Shown here piece by piece: positions 53,530 through 61,014 of a DNA stretch of 64,000 nucleotides. How positions within the stretch are numbered: position 1 is the stretch's first letter; every line of letters starts with the position of its first letter. A program made the position numbers and the translations under genes. The notes under the pieces were generated by a model. That model searched no databases, was not told where the DNA came from, and was given only the letters and a program-made list of their open reading frames with translations. The DNA is taken from positions 186,001-250,000 of the forward strand of contig NZ_CAJEWD010000004.1 of NCBI RefSeq assembly GCF_903994045.1. Direction: 5' to 3'. The DNA comes from Jeotgalicoccus meleagridis (GTDB lineage Bacteria > Bacillota > Bacilli > Staphylococcales > Salinicoccaceae).

Positions 53530-53955
53530 TTATTTTTCTTCTTCATCTGCTAAATCTTCTTCAACTTCTGGTGTGTCTTCACTAGAAATGTTCTCATCTT
53601 GTACAAGTGATGAATCACTTTCTCCTTCATCAGTTACAGGACCTTCTTCACTCTCACTAGGGTCAGACTCCACCGTAGGTTCTACTTTTTCTTCAGGATC
53701 TTCTGTTTCTTCGTAAACACGCATGACTTCTTCTTGGACATGCTGACGCATTTCCGTGTTAATTGGATGGGCAATATCTCTAAACTCACCATCAGGCGTA
53801 CGTTTACTTGGCATCGCTACAAATAAGCCATTATTACCATCTATTACCCGTAAATCATGCACCACGAAAGCATCATCAAAAGTAACTGATACTAGTGCTT
53901 TCATTCGGGTATCCTGATTATTAACTTTTCTGAGTCTAACGTCTGTTATTTTCAT
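53530..53955 (-). CDS. spoVG: SpoVG family regulator with acidic tail
   Basis: A small nucleic-acid-binding regulator; in Staphylococcus aureus SpoVG affects virulence and cell-wall genes downstream of sigma-B. The protein has 141 aa from the ATG at 53955 ([20 protein letters not shown]). The family core ([33 protein letters not shown]) ends near residue 85. The last about 55 residues are almost all Glu, Asp, Ser, Thr and Pro, which is longer than the roughly 100-aa staphylococcal protein. It follows ridA, as in Staphylococcus. Confidence 0.94.
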   Translation of the reverse strand: MKITDVRLRKVNNQDTRMKALVSVTFDDAFVVHDLRVIDGNNGLFVAMPSKRTPDGEFRDIAHPINTEMRQHVQEEVMRVYEETEDPEEKVEPTVESDPSESEEGPVTDEGESDSSLVQDENISSEDTPEVEEDLADEEEK

Positions 53956-54036
53956 GTGTTTGTCCTCCATAGAATTGTGTTTTAGATCTGTTGTGTAAAA
54001 CCCGCATCTAACTTAAGAACCCACTAAAATATACAG

Positions 54037-54411
54037 TTATTCAAATGATGCGACGACTTCAATTTCAACTTTCGCATCTAATGGGAGTCGGCTAACTTCT
54101 ACACATGATCTTGCTGGTAATTTACCCGTAAAGTACTCTCCATAAACTTTATTAATTACCGAGAAGTCGTTCATATCAGTAATGAAAATGTTAGTTTTAA
54201 TTACATTTTCGTATGATAATTCAGCCGCTTCAAGCACAGCTCCAATATTTTCCAAAACTTGTTTCGCTTGTTCTTTAACATCTTCTGATACAATTTCACC
54301 TTGCAGTGTTAGTGGTACCTGACCTGATGAATAGAACAAATTCCCTGTTTTAACGCCATGACTATAAGGCCCTACAGCTGCTGGTGCTTTATTTGAATTA
54401 ATTGGTTCCAT
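54037..54411 (-). CDS. ridA: RidA family enamine/imine deaminase (YabJ)
   Basis: Hydrolyses reactive enamines and imines made by PLP enzymes. The protein has 124 aa from the ATG at 54411 (MEPINSNKAPAAVGPYSHGV), after GGAGATGATAGC. The active-site Arg is in LPARSCVEVSRLP. It follows purR by 19 nt and precedes spoVG, the same order as yabJ-spoVG in Staphylococcus. Confidence 0.95.
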   Translation of the reverse strand: MEPINSNKAPAAVGPYSHGVKTGNLFYSSGQVPLTLQGEIVSEDVKEQAKQVLENIGAVLEAAELSYENVIKTNIFITDMNDFSVINKVYGEYFTGKLPARSCVEVSRLPLDAKVEIEVVASFE

Positions 54412-54430
54412 GCTATCATCTCCATTTGTT

Positions 54431-55261
54431 TTATTTATTATCAATGTAATCTAAACAGTTACCTTCTTCAACTACAAACGATTCATTAAACTCATCTATT
54501 TCCGATACTTTGAGTAAAGATGTATAGTCATTAAAGCGTCTATTCGCTACTTGTTTCGCTTCAACTAAGACACTCACACCCGCCACTGTTGCATTGAATT
54601 CTTCCATGAGATTCGTTACTCCAGTGATAGATCCCCCAGCTCTTAAGAAATCATCTACAACCAATACTTTAGAACCTTCTTTTAGGGTGCGTTTTGATAA
54701 AACCATCGTTTCAATTTTACGTGTGGAGCCAGACACATAATTAATAGACACAGTCGAACCTTCAGTGACCTTGTTGTCTTTTCTAATGACAGCAACTGGT
54801 ACATTTAACTTACGTGCAACCGCGTTAGCAAGAGAAATCCCTTTCGTTGCAATTGTGACAACCGCATCGATTTCAACATCTCCATACATCGTCGCGATTA
54901 AGTCACCAAAATCATTCATCATTTTAGGGTTCCCCATTATATCTGACATATATAGGTAGCCACCTGGTAACAGTCTTTCACTCTCTTCAAGTTCTTTTTT
55001 AAAGTCATCAATGATGACTTGAGCTCTTTCAAGACTAATTTTAGGGATAAACATCGCCCCTCCATTAGCACCTGCTGTTGTTCTTAATATACCAAGCCCT
55101 TCTTGATCCATAACATCCTTAATGATTCTAATATCCTCACTAATTGATGATTTTGCTTGGCTGAATTTATCTACGTAAGTTGTCAGTGGAATTAACTTAT
55201 TTGGATTCGATACCAAATGCTGAGTCATATATACTAATCGTTCACTGCGTTTAAATTTCAT
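54431..55261 (-). CDS. purR: Purine operon repressor PurR
   Basis: A PRPP-sensing repressor of purine genes (Gram-positive type). The protein has 276 aa from the ATG at 55261 (MKFKRSERLVYMTQHLV), after AGGAGAAAGATT; the frame opens 150 nt earlier inside ispE without conservation. An N-terminal winged helix is followed by a phosphoribosyltransferase-like domain with the PRPP loop VLVVDDFLRAGGSITGV. A PurBox pair lies at its promoter, so it is likely autoregulated. Confidence 0.95.
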   Translation of the reverse strand: MKFKRSERLVYMTQHLVSNPNKLIPLTTYVDKFSQAKSSISEDIRIIKDVMDQEGLGILRTTAGANGGAMFIPKISLERAQVIIDDFKKELEESERLLPGGYLYMSDIMGNPKMMNDFGDLIATMYGDVEIDAVVTIATKGISLANAVARKLNVPVAVIRKDNKVTEGSTVSINYVSGSTRKIETMVLSKRTLKEGSKVLVVDDFLRAGGSITGVTNLMEEFNATVAGVSVLVEAKQVANRRFNDYTSLLKVSEIDEFNESFVVEEGNCLDYIDNK

Positions 55262-55272
55262 AATCTTTCTCC

Positions 55273-55318
55273 TAATCCGCATTATTGGTAATGATTTTAC
55301 CATATAAGTTCGGATTTT
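55273..55318 (-). promoter_or_regulatory. purR promoter with PurBox pair
   Basis: An extended -10 TGGTAAAAT (minus strand, 55294-55302) lies between two inverted elements. The left of these on the RNA strand is AAAATCCGAACTTAT (55304-55318), close to the PurR box AWWWCCGAACWWT. The second, AATCCGCATT on the plus strand (55274-55283), is more degenerate. The two CCG cores face each other about 17 nt apart, the usual PurR arrangement. Confidence 0.7.
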
Positions 55319-55323
55319 CCTAC

Positions 55324-56169
55324 TTATCCCAACAATCTTATTCGATAAACTTCTGAACAACAGCCTTTCATGGCGTTGTATAGATGAATCGATTGTCTCT
55401 CTTTTCGACAAATTCCAAAAACAGTTGGACCACTGCCGCTCATTAAAGCTCCATCAGATCCAGAGACCCTCATATTCTCTAACAGTTTTTTTACTTCTGG
55501 ATACTTCTTAACAGTGACTTCTTCAAGATCATTTTTTAAGGCGCTTACAATTGACTGATAGTCTTCATTTAAAATAGCCGTCTTCATCTCTTGTGAAGCT
55601 GCTTTATTTTTTCCAGGTCTAAGTGCTCTATATATAGACTTAGTCGACACACTAATATTTGGTTTGGCAAGCACTAACCAAGCGTGGGGCGGACTTTTAA
55701 GACGCTCAATAATTTCTCCACGACCTGTTGCTAGTGCAGTCCCCCCATAAACACAAAAAGGTATATCTGAACCAAGTTCAGCTGACAAATCAGCAAGCTC
55801 CGAAAGTTCTATTCCGAGATTATAGAGACTGTTTAAGCCACGAAAAGTCGCTGCCGCATCTGCTGAACCACCAGCGAGACCTGCAGCAATTGGTATGTGT
55901 TTATCGATATTAATCGTCACACCAGTTTCAATGTGATAACGCTCCATCATCAGTTCAGCTGCTTGGTAGGCGAGATTCCGTCTATCTGTCGGAACGAACT
56001 GATGATCAGACTGGATAACAATTTTCCGATCCTTTCGCCTTTCAAAAGATAAATTATCATTTAAATCCACAGTCGTCATAACCATGCTTACTTCATGATA
56101 ACCATCATTTCTTTTGTACAGCGTATCTAAGGTTAAGTTAATTTTTGCTGGTGCTGTTTCATAATGCAT
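55324..56169 (-). CDS. ispE: 4-diphosphocytidyl-2-C-methyl-D-erythritol kinase
   Basis: A GHMP kinase, fourth step of the MEP pathway, acting between IspD and IspF, whose genes are at 22-23 kb. The protein has 281 aa. The start APAKINLTLDTLYKRNDGYH and the ATP motif PIAAGLAGGSADAAATFRGL are typical. It is followed by purR after 62 nt. A terminator separates it from the ABC locus upstream. Confidence 0.95.
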   Translation of the reverse strand: MHYETAPAKINLTLDTLYKRNDGYHEVSMVMTTVDLNDNLSFERRKDRKIVIQSDHQFVPTDRRNLAYQAAELMMERYHIETGVTINIDKHIPIAAGLAGGSADAAATFRGLNSLYNLGIELSELADLSAELGSDIPFCVYGGTALATGRGEIIERLKSPPHAWLVLAKPNISVSTKSIYRALRPGKNKAASQEMKTAILNEDYQSIVSALKNDLEEVTVKKYPEVKKLLENMRVSGSDGALMSGSGPTVFGICRKERQSIHLYNAMKGCCSEVYRIRLLG

Positions 56170-56256
56170 ATTTCCATGTCCTTTATTAATTTTTTAATCG
56201 TCTAGATATATGCGTTATTTTATCATATTTCTATGGCTCTAAGTGCTTAAATTAAA

Positions 56257-56286
56257 ACAAGTCACACCTTTATAGATGTGGCTTGT
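56257..56286 (-). terminator. ABC exporter operon terminator
   Basis: On the minus strand ACAAGCCACATC and GGTGTGACTTGT pair (one mismatch, one G-U), followed by TTTTAATTT. It is 12 nt after the stop of the last ABC permease gene. Confidence 0.8.
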
Positions 56287-56297
56287 GCTTAATCCTA

Positions 56298-57002
56298 TTA
56301 GTCGTCAGTCTTCTTAGCTCTAAATGCAGATAAGACAACTACGAAGCTGACCGCTACCCAAGCCGCTAGAATGATGAATTCTCTAATTCCTGCGTCACCA
56401 CTTAAAATAAAGAGATGTTGGTATAGCGGGAAATATTCTGCAATCTTAACGACAATACTGTCAGGATTTGTGATTATCAATTCAATGTAGGGTGTAAAAC
56501 CAAAAATAAACATAATTGGTATGAGATATACGGACGTTGTTGCCACTGACTCAACAAGTAATCCAATACCAATCCCTAAATTTATAAAGAATATGCCAAG
56601 TAAAATTAGACTGACAATGTTCTCAAATGTCCAGTAATTCTCAGGTTGAATCACTAGGATTGATAGAACGAGCGAGATGATTGTCATTAAGCCAATCACC
56701 ATACTTTTACCTAGAATGATATCTATAAAAGTCGCTGGAGACTGCAGTAGACCTCTCAGTGTATCTTTTTCATTTTCTTCTGCAATCATTGTCATAATCG
56801 CACTGAATGACACTGCCGAAAACACCACACCTGCAATAATAGCGAGTATCTCTGGTGGTAAACCTTCTCCTGTCTCACCGCCTATATTAGTAAAGAAAAA
56901 GGCGAGAATGATTGGAATCAAGGCTGAAGTAAATAACATCATATTCTTTAAGAATTCTTTTAAATCCTTTTCAAAAATTGCCATTATTCTAGTGATATTC
57001 AT
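56298..57002 (-). CDS. ABC-2 type transporter permease (second)
   Basis: A 234-aa protein with about six transmembrane helices (for example LFTSALIPIILAFFFTNIGG and ISLVLSILVIQ). A conserved soluble segment MIAEENEKDTLRGLLQSPAT after helix 2 is typical of ABC-2 exporters. It starts one base after the ATPase stop, so it is coupled to it. Together with the other permease at 58.0 kb it could form a heterodimeric channel. The substrate is not known. Confidence 0.85.
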   Translation of the reverse strand: MNITRIMAIFEKDLKEFLKNMMLFTSALIPIILAFFFTNIGGETGEGLPPEILAIIAGVVFSAVSFSAIMTMIAEENEKDTLRGLLQSPATFIDIILGKSMVIGLMTIISLVLSILVIQPENYWTFENIVSLILLGIFFINLGIGIGLLVESVATTSVYLIPIMFIFGFTPYIELIITNPDSIVVKIAEYFPLYQHLFILSGDAGIREFIILAAWVAVSFVVVLSAFRAKKTDD

Positions 57003-57003
57003 A

Positions 57004-57849
57004 TTAATACAACTCCTTACCTGTTACTTTTTTAAATACTTCACCAAGTGTTGGAAAGTCTGTTCTCACATCAATCGCTTGTTCATCAAGTAACACTGTC
57101 TTTAATAAATTGTCGTTTTCTGAAGTCTTTTCAAATGATTTATTTCTACCATCAGCATATGTGACATGGACAAGGTTACGCTTATATTTATGACGTAATT
57201 CATTAGGTGCACCGTGATCTTGAATTATACCTTGATATAAAAAGGCAACCTGGTCACATAATCTCGTAGCTTCTTCCATATTATGTGTCGTTAAAAGTGT
57301 TGTTGTTCCTTCATCTCTTAAAACTTCTAACATCTCGTGAATTTTTTCAGCAGTCGTCGGATCTAAGGCTGAAGTCGGCTCATCTAAAAATAGAATGTCT
57401 GGTTTGTGAATTACTGCCTTACAAAGCAGTATTCTTTGTTTCATCCCTTTAGATAGTTTAGATACTGTTTTATTGATTTCTTCTAAAAGTCCAACGTCTT
57501 CGAGCACACGTTCTACTGAACCTTTCGGCGCACCGTATAACTTTCTAAATAATTCCAAGTTATCTTTCACAGTTAATCTCTCATATAAGGAACTTTTATC
57601 TGATAAAATACCTAACTTACTTACATAGTCATTTTTATCAAACTGTTCGTGGTTGTATCCATTGACGATAACAGTACCTGAGTTAGGTTCAAACTCACCT
57701 GTTAGTATTTTTATCGTTGTGGTTTTACCTGAACCACTTGGGCCTAATAACCCAAATATTTGTCCTTTTCCCACTTCAAAAGAAACACCTTTTAAAGCAC
57801 GCTCATTACCAAATGTTTTTGTTAATTCCTTCACTTTAATAACGCTCAT
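57004..57849 (-). CDS. ABC exporter ATPase
   Basis: A complete 281-aa ABC ATPase. Walker A GPSGSGKTTT starts at residue 36; the signature is KLSKGMKQRILLC, Walker B ILFLDEPTSALDP, and the switch histidine is in LLTTHNMEEA. Daunorubicin-type exporters have this layout. The ATG follows TAGGAGG. It is separated from the upstream permease by a 172-nt gap and coupled to the downstream one. It is the only visibly active ATPase of the locus. Confidence 0.93.
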   Translation of the reverse strand: MSVIKVKELTKTFGNERALKGVSFEVGKGQIFGLLGPSGSGKTTTIKILTGEFEPNSGTVIVNGYNHEQFDKNDYVSKLGILSDKSSLYERLTVKDNLELFRKLYGAPKGSVERVLEDVGLLEEINKTVSKLSKGMKQRILLCKAVIHKPDILFLDEPTSALDPTTAEKIHEMLEVLRDEGTTTLLTTHNMEEATRLCDQVAFLYQGIIQDHGAPNELRHKYKRNLVHVTYADGRNKSFEKTSENDNLLKTVLLDEQAIDVRTDFPTLGEVFKKVTGKELY

Positions 57850-58021
57850 ATAAAAAACCTCCTAATTCGATGTCTTGTTCTTCTTCAAGCTTAGGAGAAA
57901 AAGAAAAACGCCACGATAAGATCCCGGCGAGTTGTAACTATTAAGTCTTCAATTGTAGTAATCAGACCTTGTATTGATATGAAATTTTACTGAACTGTAC
58001 CGAAAACAAGGTCAATTGTAC
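57850..58021 (-). other. 172-nt spacer inside the ABC locus
   Basis: No reading frame is supported here. A TTGACC box is followed 20 bases later by TAAAAT, a poor promoter. ACAGTTCAG (minus strand, in the TTGACC region) fits a single LytTR half-site pattern, but no second half-site at the usual spacing is seen. A second promoter for the ATPase and last permease is possible. Confidence 0.35.
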
Positions 58022-58714
58022 TTAGGGCTTCTCATGTATGTCTAAACTTCTAAAGATAAGGAACATAGTGACTCCTAGCCACACAAGTAAAATAATGAAG
58101 GGCATTACACTAGCGTTATTTTGTATCGCTATCAGCTGATAAACCGGTGTTAGGTCTATTAAAAATTTGATAAACGATATATTTGTGAGTCCCATGCTCT
58201 CAACAATCGGTGTCATACCGAGTAAAAATAAGATAATGACACCGGCAACTGTAGAAGTTGTTTCTAATTTTGACCGAATCCCAGCCAGTATTCCAAGATT
58301 CAAGAATACTAACATGGCAAGAAACAATCCTAGTGCCAAACTGAGTGATAAGATGCTCATGCGATCAACAATTAAAAGTGAGGCGATAATTAACAAGATT
58401 GACATTAGAATGACGAGTGAACTTCTTCCCACAATCATTAAAAGAAGATCTTTTTTATCTTTAACCACCATACGAATCATACCGTGTTCTATCTCATCAG
58501 CAAATAAAGTTAGTGGCACATTTGTCGTTACAGCTGCTAGGACTATACCAATTATTATGAACACCATTAGGTTAGGTAGAGCTTCACCAACATCTTGTCC
58601 AATCATCCGATAAATCACTGCCATCCCGATAGGCATTAAAAAAAGAGTGAAGACAGAATAATTAGCAAGGTATTCTTTAAAATCACGGTAAATTGTGGCG
58701 TATATTTTGTGCAT
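58022..58714 (-). CDS. ABC-2 type transporter permease (first)
   Basis: A 230-aa membrane protein with about six helices (VFTLFLMPIGMAVIYRMIG, LVILMSILLIIASLLIV, VIILFLLGMTPIVESMG). The segment LFADEIEHGMIRMVVKDKKD matches the soluble loop of its partner at 56.3 kb, so the two are related copies. It begins 18 nt after the LytTR gene, in the same transcript. Confidence 0.85.
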   Translation of the reverse strand: MHKIYATIYRDFKEYLANYSVFTLFLMPIGMAVIYRMIGQDVGEALPNLMVFIIIGIVLAAVTTNVPLTLFADEIEHGMIRMVVKDKKDLLLMIVGRSSLVILMSILLIIASLLIVDRMSILSLSLALGLFLAMLVFLNLGILAGIRSKLETTSTVAGVIILFLLGMTPIVESMGLTNISFIKFLIDLTPVYQLIAIQNNASVMPFIILLVWLGVTMFLIFRSLDIHEKP

Positions 58715-58732
58715 TATAATCAGTCACCCTAC

Positions 58733-59434
58733 CTATAATGTGATGAGTCGTTCTTGAATTTCATTATATTTCGCTCTAGATAAGGGAATCTTAGATTCTT
58801 CATTGTTGTCGATAATCACAGAGTAAGCATTTTTTGACCAAGTAATAATTTCCTTTACCTTATGTAGATTGACGATGTAAGATCGATGACAACGATAGAA
58901 GCCATGTCCACTCAACTCATCTTCTGCATTTTGCAAAGTTGTTTCCATCATAAATTTCTCGCCATCTAGATTAATGTACACCTTACCATCCTGACTCTCT
59001 AGAAATTCTATTTCAGAAATATCCACGAAAATCGTCTTATCATTCGCTTTTACTTTCACTTTTGTATTTAAAGATTCTTTACCATCAGTGTTTTCTGTTG
59101 TCTCTACAACTTTCAAGCCCTCATCATTAATCTTCATTACATCAGCTTGTAAGACAAAGGCATCTTCTAGACGAGATGTCACGACTAAGAGTGACTTATT
59201 TTGATCAAGGAGCTGTCGTTTCATCTTATGAAACAGATGGATATTGTCATTAATAGTGTGTAGAAAAGGATCAATAAAGACGATGTGTTCTTCATCTGTT
59301 AACAAGGCATGTATATAATTGAGCTTTTGAACTTCATTCTTGTTTTCTTTAGAAAGCTTTTCATCAGGATCAGTAATTTTAAACTGCTGGATTAAGTCAT
59401 TTACTTTTAAGTCACTATTATACCATTTCTTCAA
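58733..59434 (-). CDS. ATPase-like/LytTR regulator, C-terminal part of a split gene
   Basis: A 233-codon frame that opens at TTG directly after an in-frame TAA. Residues 126-233 are a LytTR DNA-binding domain (FYRCHRSYIVNL is the classic motif). Residues 1-125 look like the second half of an ABC ATPase: LSKEN (27-31) at the signature place and IVFIDPF (51-57) at Walker B, without the catalytic Glu. No ribosome site precedes the TTG. Upstream in the same frame is the missing first half. It precedes the ABC genes and probably regulates them. Confidence 0.8.
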   Translation of the reverse strand: MKKWYNSDLKVNDLIQQFKITDPDEKLSKENKNEVQKLNYIHALLTDEEHIVFIDPFLHTINDNIHLFHKMKRQLLDQNKSLLVVTSRLEDAFVLQADVMKINDEGLKVVETTENTDGKESLNTKVKVKANDKTIFVDISEIEFLESQDGKVYINLDGEKFMMETTLQNAEDELSGHGFYRCHRSYIVNLHKVKEIITWSKNAYSVIIDNNEESKIPLSRAKYNEIQERLITL

Positions 59435-59635
59435 TTACTTAATGTGATCTCTAAAAGTGATACGCTTATAGATTGGAATGTCATTAGTAAAAACATTGGA
59501 ATCCGATGTTCTAACAATTTTCGTTAATTTTTCAAAATAATCATAAGGCATTTGTACTGCATAAGACTCTCCCTTATGTATTTGAATTTTATCTTGTGTC
59601 GATTTACCAATCAAAGAAGCTATTTCTAAGTTCAT
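59435..59635 (-). CDS. ATPase-like N-terminal part of the split LytTR gene
   Basis: A 66-codon frame (MNLEIASLIGKSTQDKIQIHKG) after a good GGAGGACG site. It resembles the first part of an ABC ATPase: IHKGESYAV aligns with the strand before Walker A, but Walker A itself is replaced by MPYDYFEKL. IYKRITFRDHIK then aligns without gaps to LYERLTVKDNLE of the intact ATPase at 57.0 kb. The TAA falls where that protein has Leu (TTA would need one base change). The next frame continues in phase. It could be a broken gene, a sequencing error, or a re-initiated pair. Confidence 0.7.
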   Translation of the reverse strand: MNLEIASLIGKSTQDKIQIHKGESYAVQMPYDYFEKLTKIVRTSDSNVFTNDIPIYKRITFRDHIK

Positions 59636-59681
59636 CAAATCGTCCTCCAGCATTATTTTCACACTTAAATTTATCATGTAA

Positions 59682-59696
59682 ACGTAATCATTACAA
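59682..59696 (-). promoter_or_regulatory. Fur/Zur-like box at the ABC-LytTR promoter
   Basis: ACGTAATCATTACAA is a GTAAT-C-ATTAC palindrome that matches the Bacillus Zur box core TCGTAATNATTACGA at 13 of 15 positions. It overlaps TTGTAA, a possible -35 box, with TAAATT 17 bases on, upstream of the split regulator gene. Assignment to Zur is a guess from sequence alone. Confidence 0.4.
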
Positions 59697-59746
59697 TTTT
59701 CGATAATATTTGGGCAAAAAGACTTTATTTCTCTTTCGAAGTATTG

Positions 59747-59774
59747 TATATTAAGAGCAGTTACATAATGTAAC
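59747..59774 (+). promoter_or_regulatory. Promoter and palindromic operator of the flavin reductase gene
   Basis: A TATATT -10 box (59747-59752) is followed 7 nt on by a perfect 15-bp palindrome GTTACAT-A-ATGTAAC (59760-59774), near the expected start site. A repressor bound here would block transcription. The -35 region is weak. Confidence 0.55.
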
Positions 59775-59808
59775 TCAATATTATTTTCACACCTCGGAGG
59801 TATATTTA

Positions 59809-60375
59809 ATGACTAAAATTGGAATTATTACTGGAAGTGTACGCGAAGGACGCGTTAACTTACAAGTAGCAGAATGGGTAAAAGAACTTGCTGATAAATT
59901 AAACATTGACGATGCAGAATTTGAAATTGTCGATATTAAAGACTATGAGCTTCCACTTTTCAATGAAGCTATGCCACCAGCAATGGCTAACAAACAGTAT
60001 ACAAGTGAAGACATCAACCGTTGGTCACAAAAAGTTGACTCATTAGATGGTTTCATCTTCATCACACCTGAATACAACAAATCAACTTCAACTGTACTTA
60101 AGAGTCAAATTGACTACTTAGGACCAGAGTTTGGTAACAAACCTGCTGGTATCGTAGGTTACGGTTCAACATTAGGTGTTGCAGCTACACAATCACTACG
60201 TCAAATCTTAGCTAACTTCAATGTTGCTACAGTTGGACCTTTCGGAGCATTCAGCTTATTCACTGATTTCGAAAACATGTCTACATTCAAACCAGCTGAA
60301 GTACACACTGCTACAATCGAAGCAGTTGTTACAACTACAGCGAACTGGGCTAAAGCTTTCAAAACGATTAGATAA
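59809..60375 (+). CDS. NADPH-dependent FMN reductase family protein
   Basis: A flavodoxin-fold protein of 188 aa. The FMN phosphate loop is GIITGSVREGRVN, and the second flavin segment FITPEYNKSTSTVLKSQIDY is typical of the NADPH-dependent FMN reductase/azoreductase group, which reduces quinones, azo dyes or free flavin. A CGGAGG site precedes the ATG. It is the only plus-strand gene of the right half of the window and has its own operator-like palindrome and terminator. The substrate is unknown. Confidence 0.88.
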   Translation: MTKIGIITGSVREGRVNLQVAEWVKELADKLNIDDAEFEIVDIKDYELPLFNEAMPPAMANKQYTSEDINRWSQKVDSLDGFIFITPEYNKSTSTVLKSQIDYLGPEFGNKPAGIVGYGSTLGVAATQSLRQILANFNVATVGPFGAFSLFTDFENMSTFKPAEVHTATIEAVVTTTANWAKAFKTIR

Positions 60376-60390
60376 GTTAAAACACAAAAA

Positions 60391-60427
60391 AGTAGCACAC
60401 GTCAAATTGACGTATGCTACTTTTTTT
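60391..60427 (+). terminator. Terminator between convergent flavin reductase genes
   Basis: AGTAGCACACGTCAA and its near-complement ATTGACGTATGCTACT, followed by T7 on the plus strand. The A-run on the other side allows it to work for the minus-strand gene as well. Confidence 0.92.
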
Positions 60428-60450
60428 ATCTAATTTTTTAAGAAAAAGAC

Positions 60451-61014
60451 TTAAAATCCAAAGGAATCGCTATATTCTTGAATGACCTTCTTCTGTGCAC
60501 TTGCAACATTGAAGGTACTATCAATCAGATTATCCAATCTTAGTAAGATGTCATCACTTTCTATACCTTCTTTTGAAAAGTCCAAATCAGTTATATATAC
60601 ATAACTTTGCACAATATTCGCTTTCATGTATGACAGAATTGGTTTGAGTTGTTGCTCAGCGACTAAATAGTGTCTCAGTGAACCGGCTGTTACTACCAAG
60701 CCGACTGTTTTATCTCTAAAACCATCTGCTGGAAGTAGATCAAAAAGATTTTTTAATGTCCCTGGTATTGAGGCTTGGAAAATAGGTGTGCCAATAAAAA
60801 TCACTTCAGCATCCATAATTTTTTTAAGAGCTTCTGAAGTCGAGCCACCATAATCTAAGTAGTTTCTCCCATCAGAAAAAGGAAAATCATATTCTTTTAA
60901 ATCAATGTATTCTAATTCATGGCCACCAAGTGCTTTTATTTTTTCTGCAAGTTCAGTAGTTGCTTTACGCGTTTTACTTCCTACTACTGATCCACTAATC
61001 ACTGCAACTTTCAT
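60451..61014 (-). CDS. NADPH-dependent FMN reductase (monooxygenase partner)
   Basis: A flavodoxin-fold reductase of 187 aa: the FMN loop VAVISGSVVGSKTRKA and IFIGTPIFQASIPGTLKNLF resemble SsuE-type reductases. Its ATG overlaps the stop of the monooxygenase gene by one base (TAATG). Such pairs work as two-component systems in which the reductase supplies FMNH2. It differs from the reductase on the other strand (little shared sequence beyond the fold motifs). Confidence 0.88.
   Translation of the reverse strand: MKVAVISGSVVGSKTRKATTELAEKIKALGGHELEYIDLKEYDFPFSDGRNYLDYGGSTSEALKKIMDAEVIFIGTPIFQASIPGTLKNLFDLLPADGFRDKTVGLVVTAGSLRHYLVAEQQLKPILSYMKANIVQSYVYITDLDFSKEGIESDDILLRLDNLIDSTFNVASAQKKVIQEYSDSFGF

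Noticed and set aside
55262-55411. 50-residue N-terminal extension of PurR
   Set aside because: It overlaps the purR promoter, its PurBox and the end of ispE; the ATG at 55261 has a proper ribosome site and matches the family start.
57960-58000. LytTR binding site in the ABC spacer
   Set aside because: Only one half-site pattern (ACAGTTCAG) is visible; LytTR proteins bind paired repeats, so a single hit in a degenerate motif is weak.
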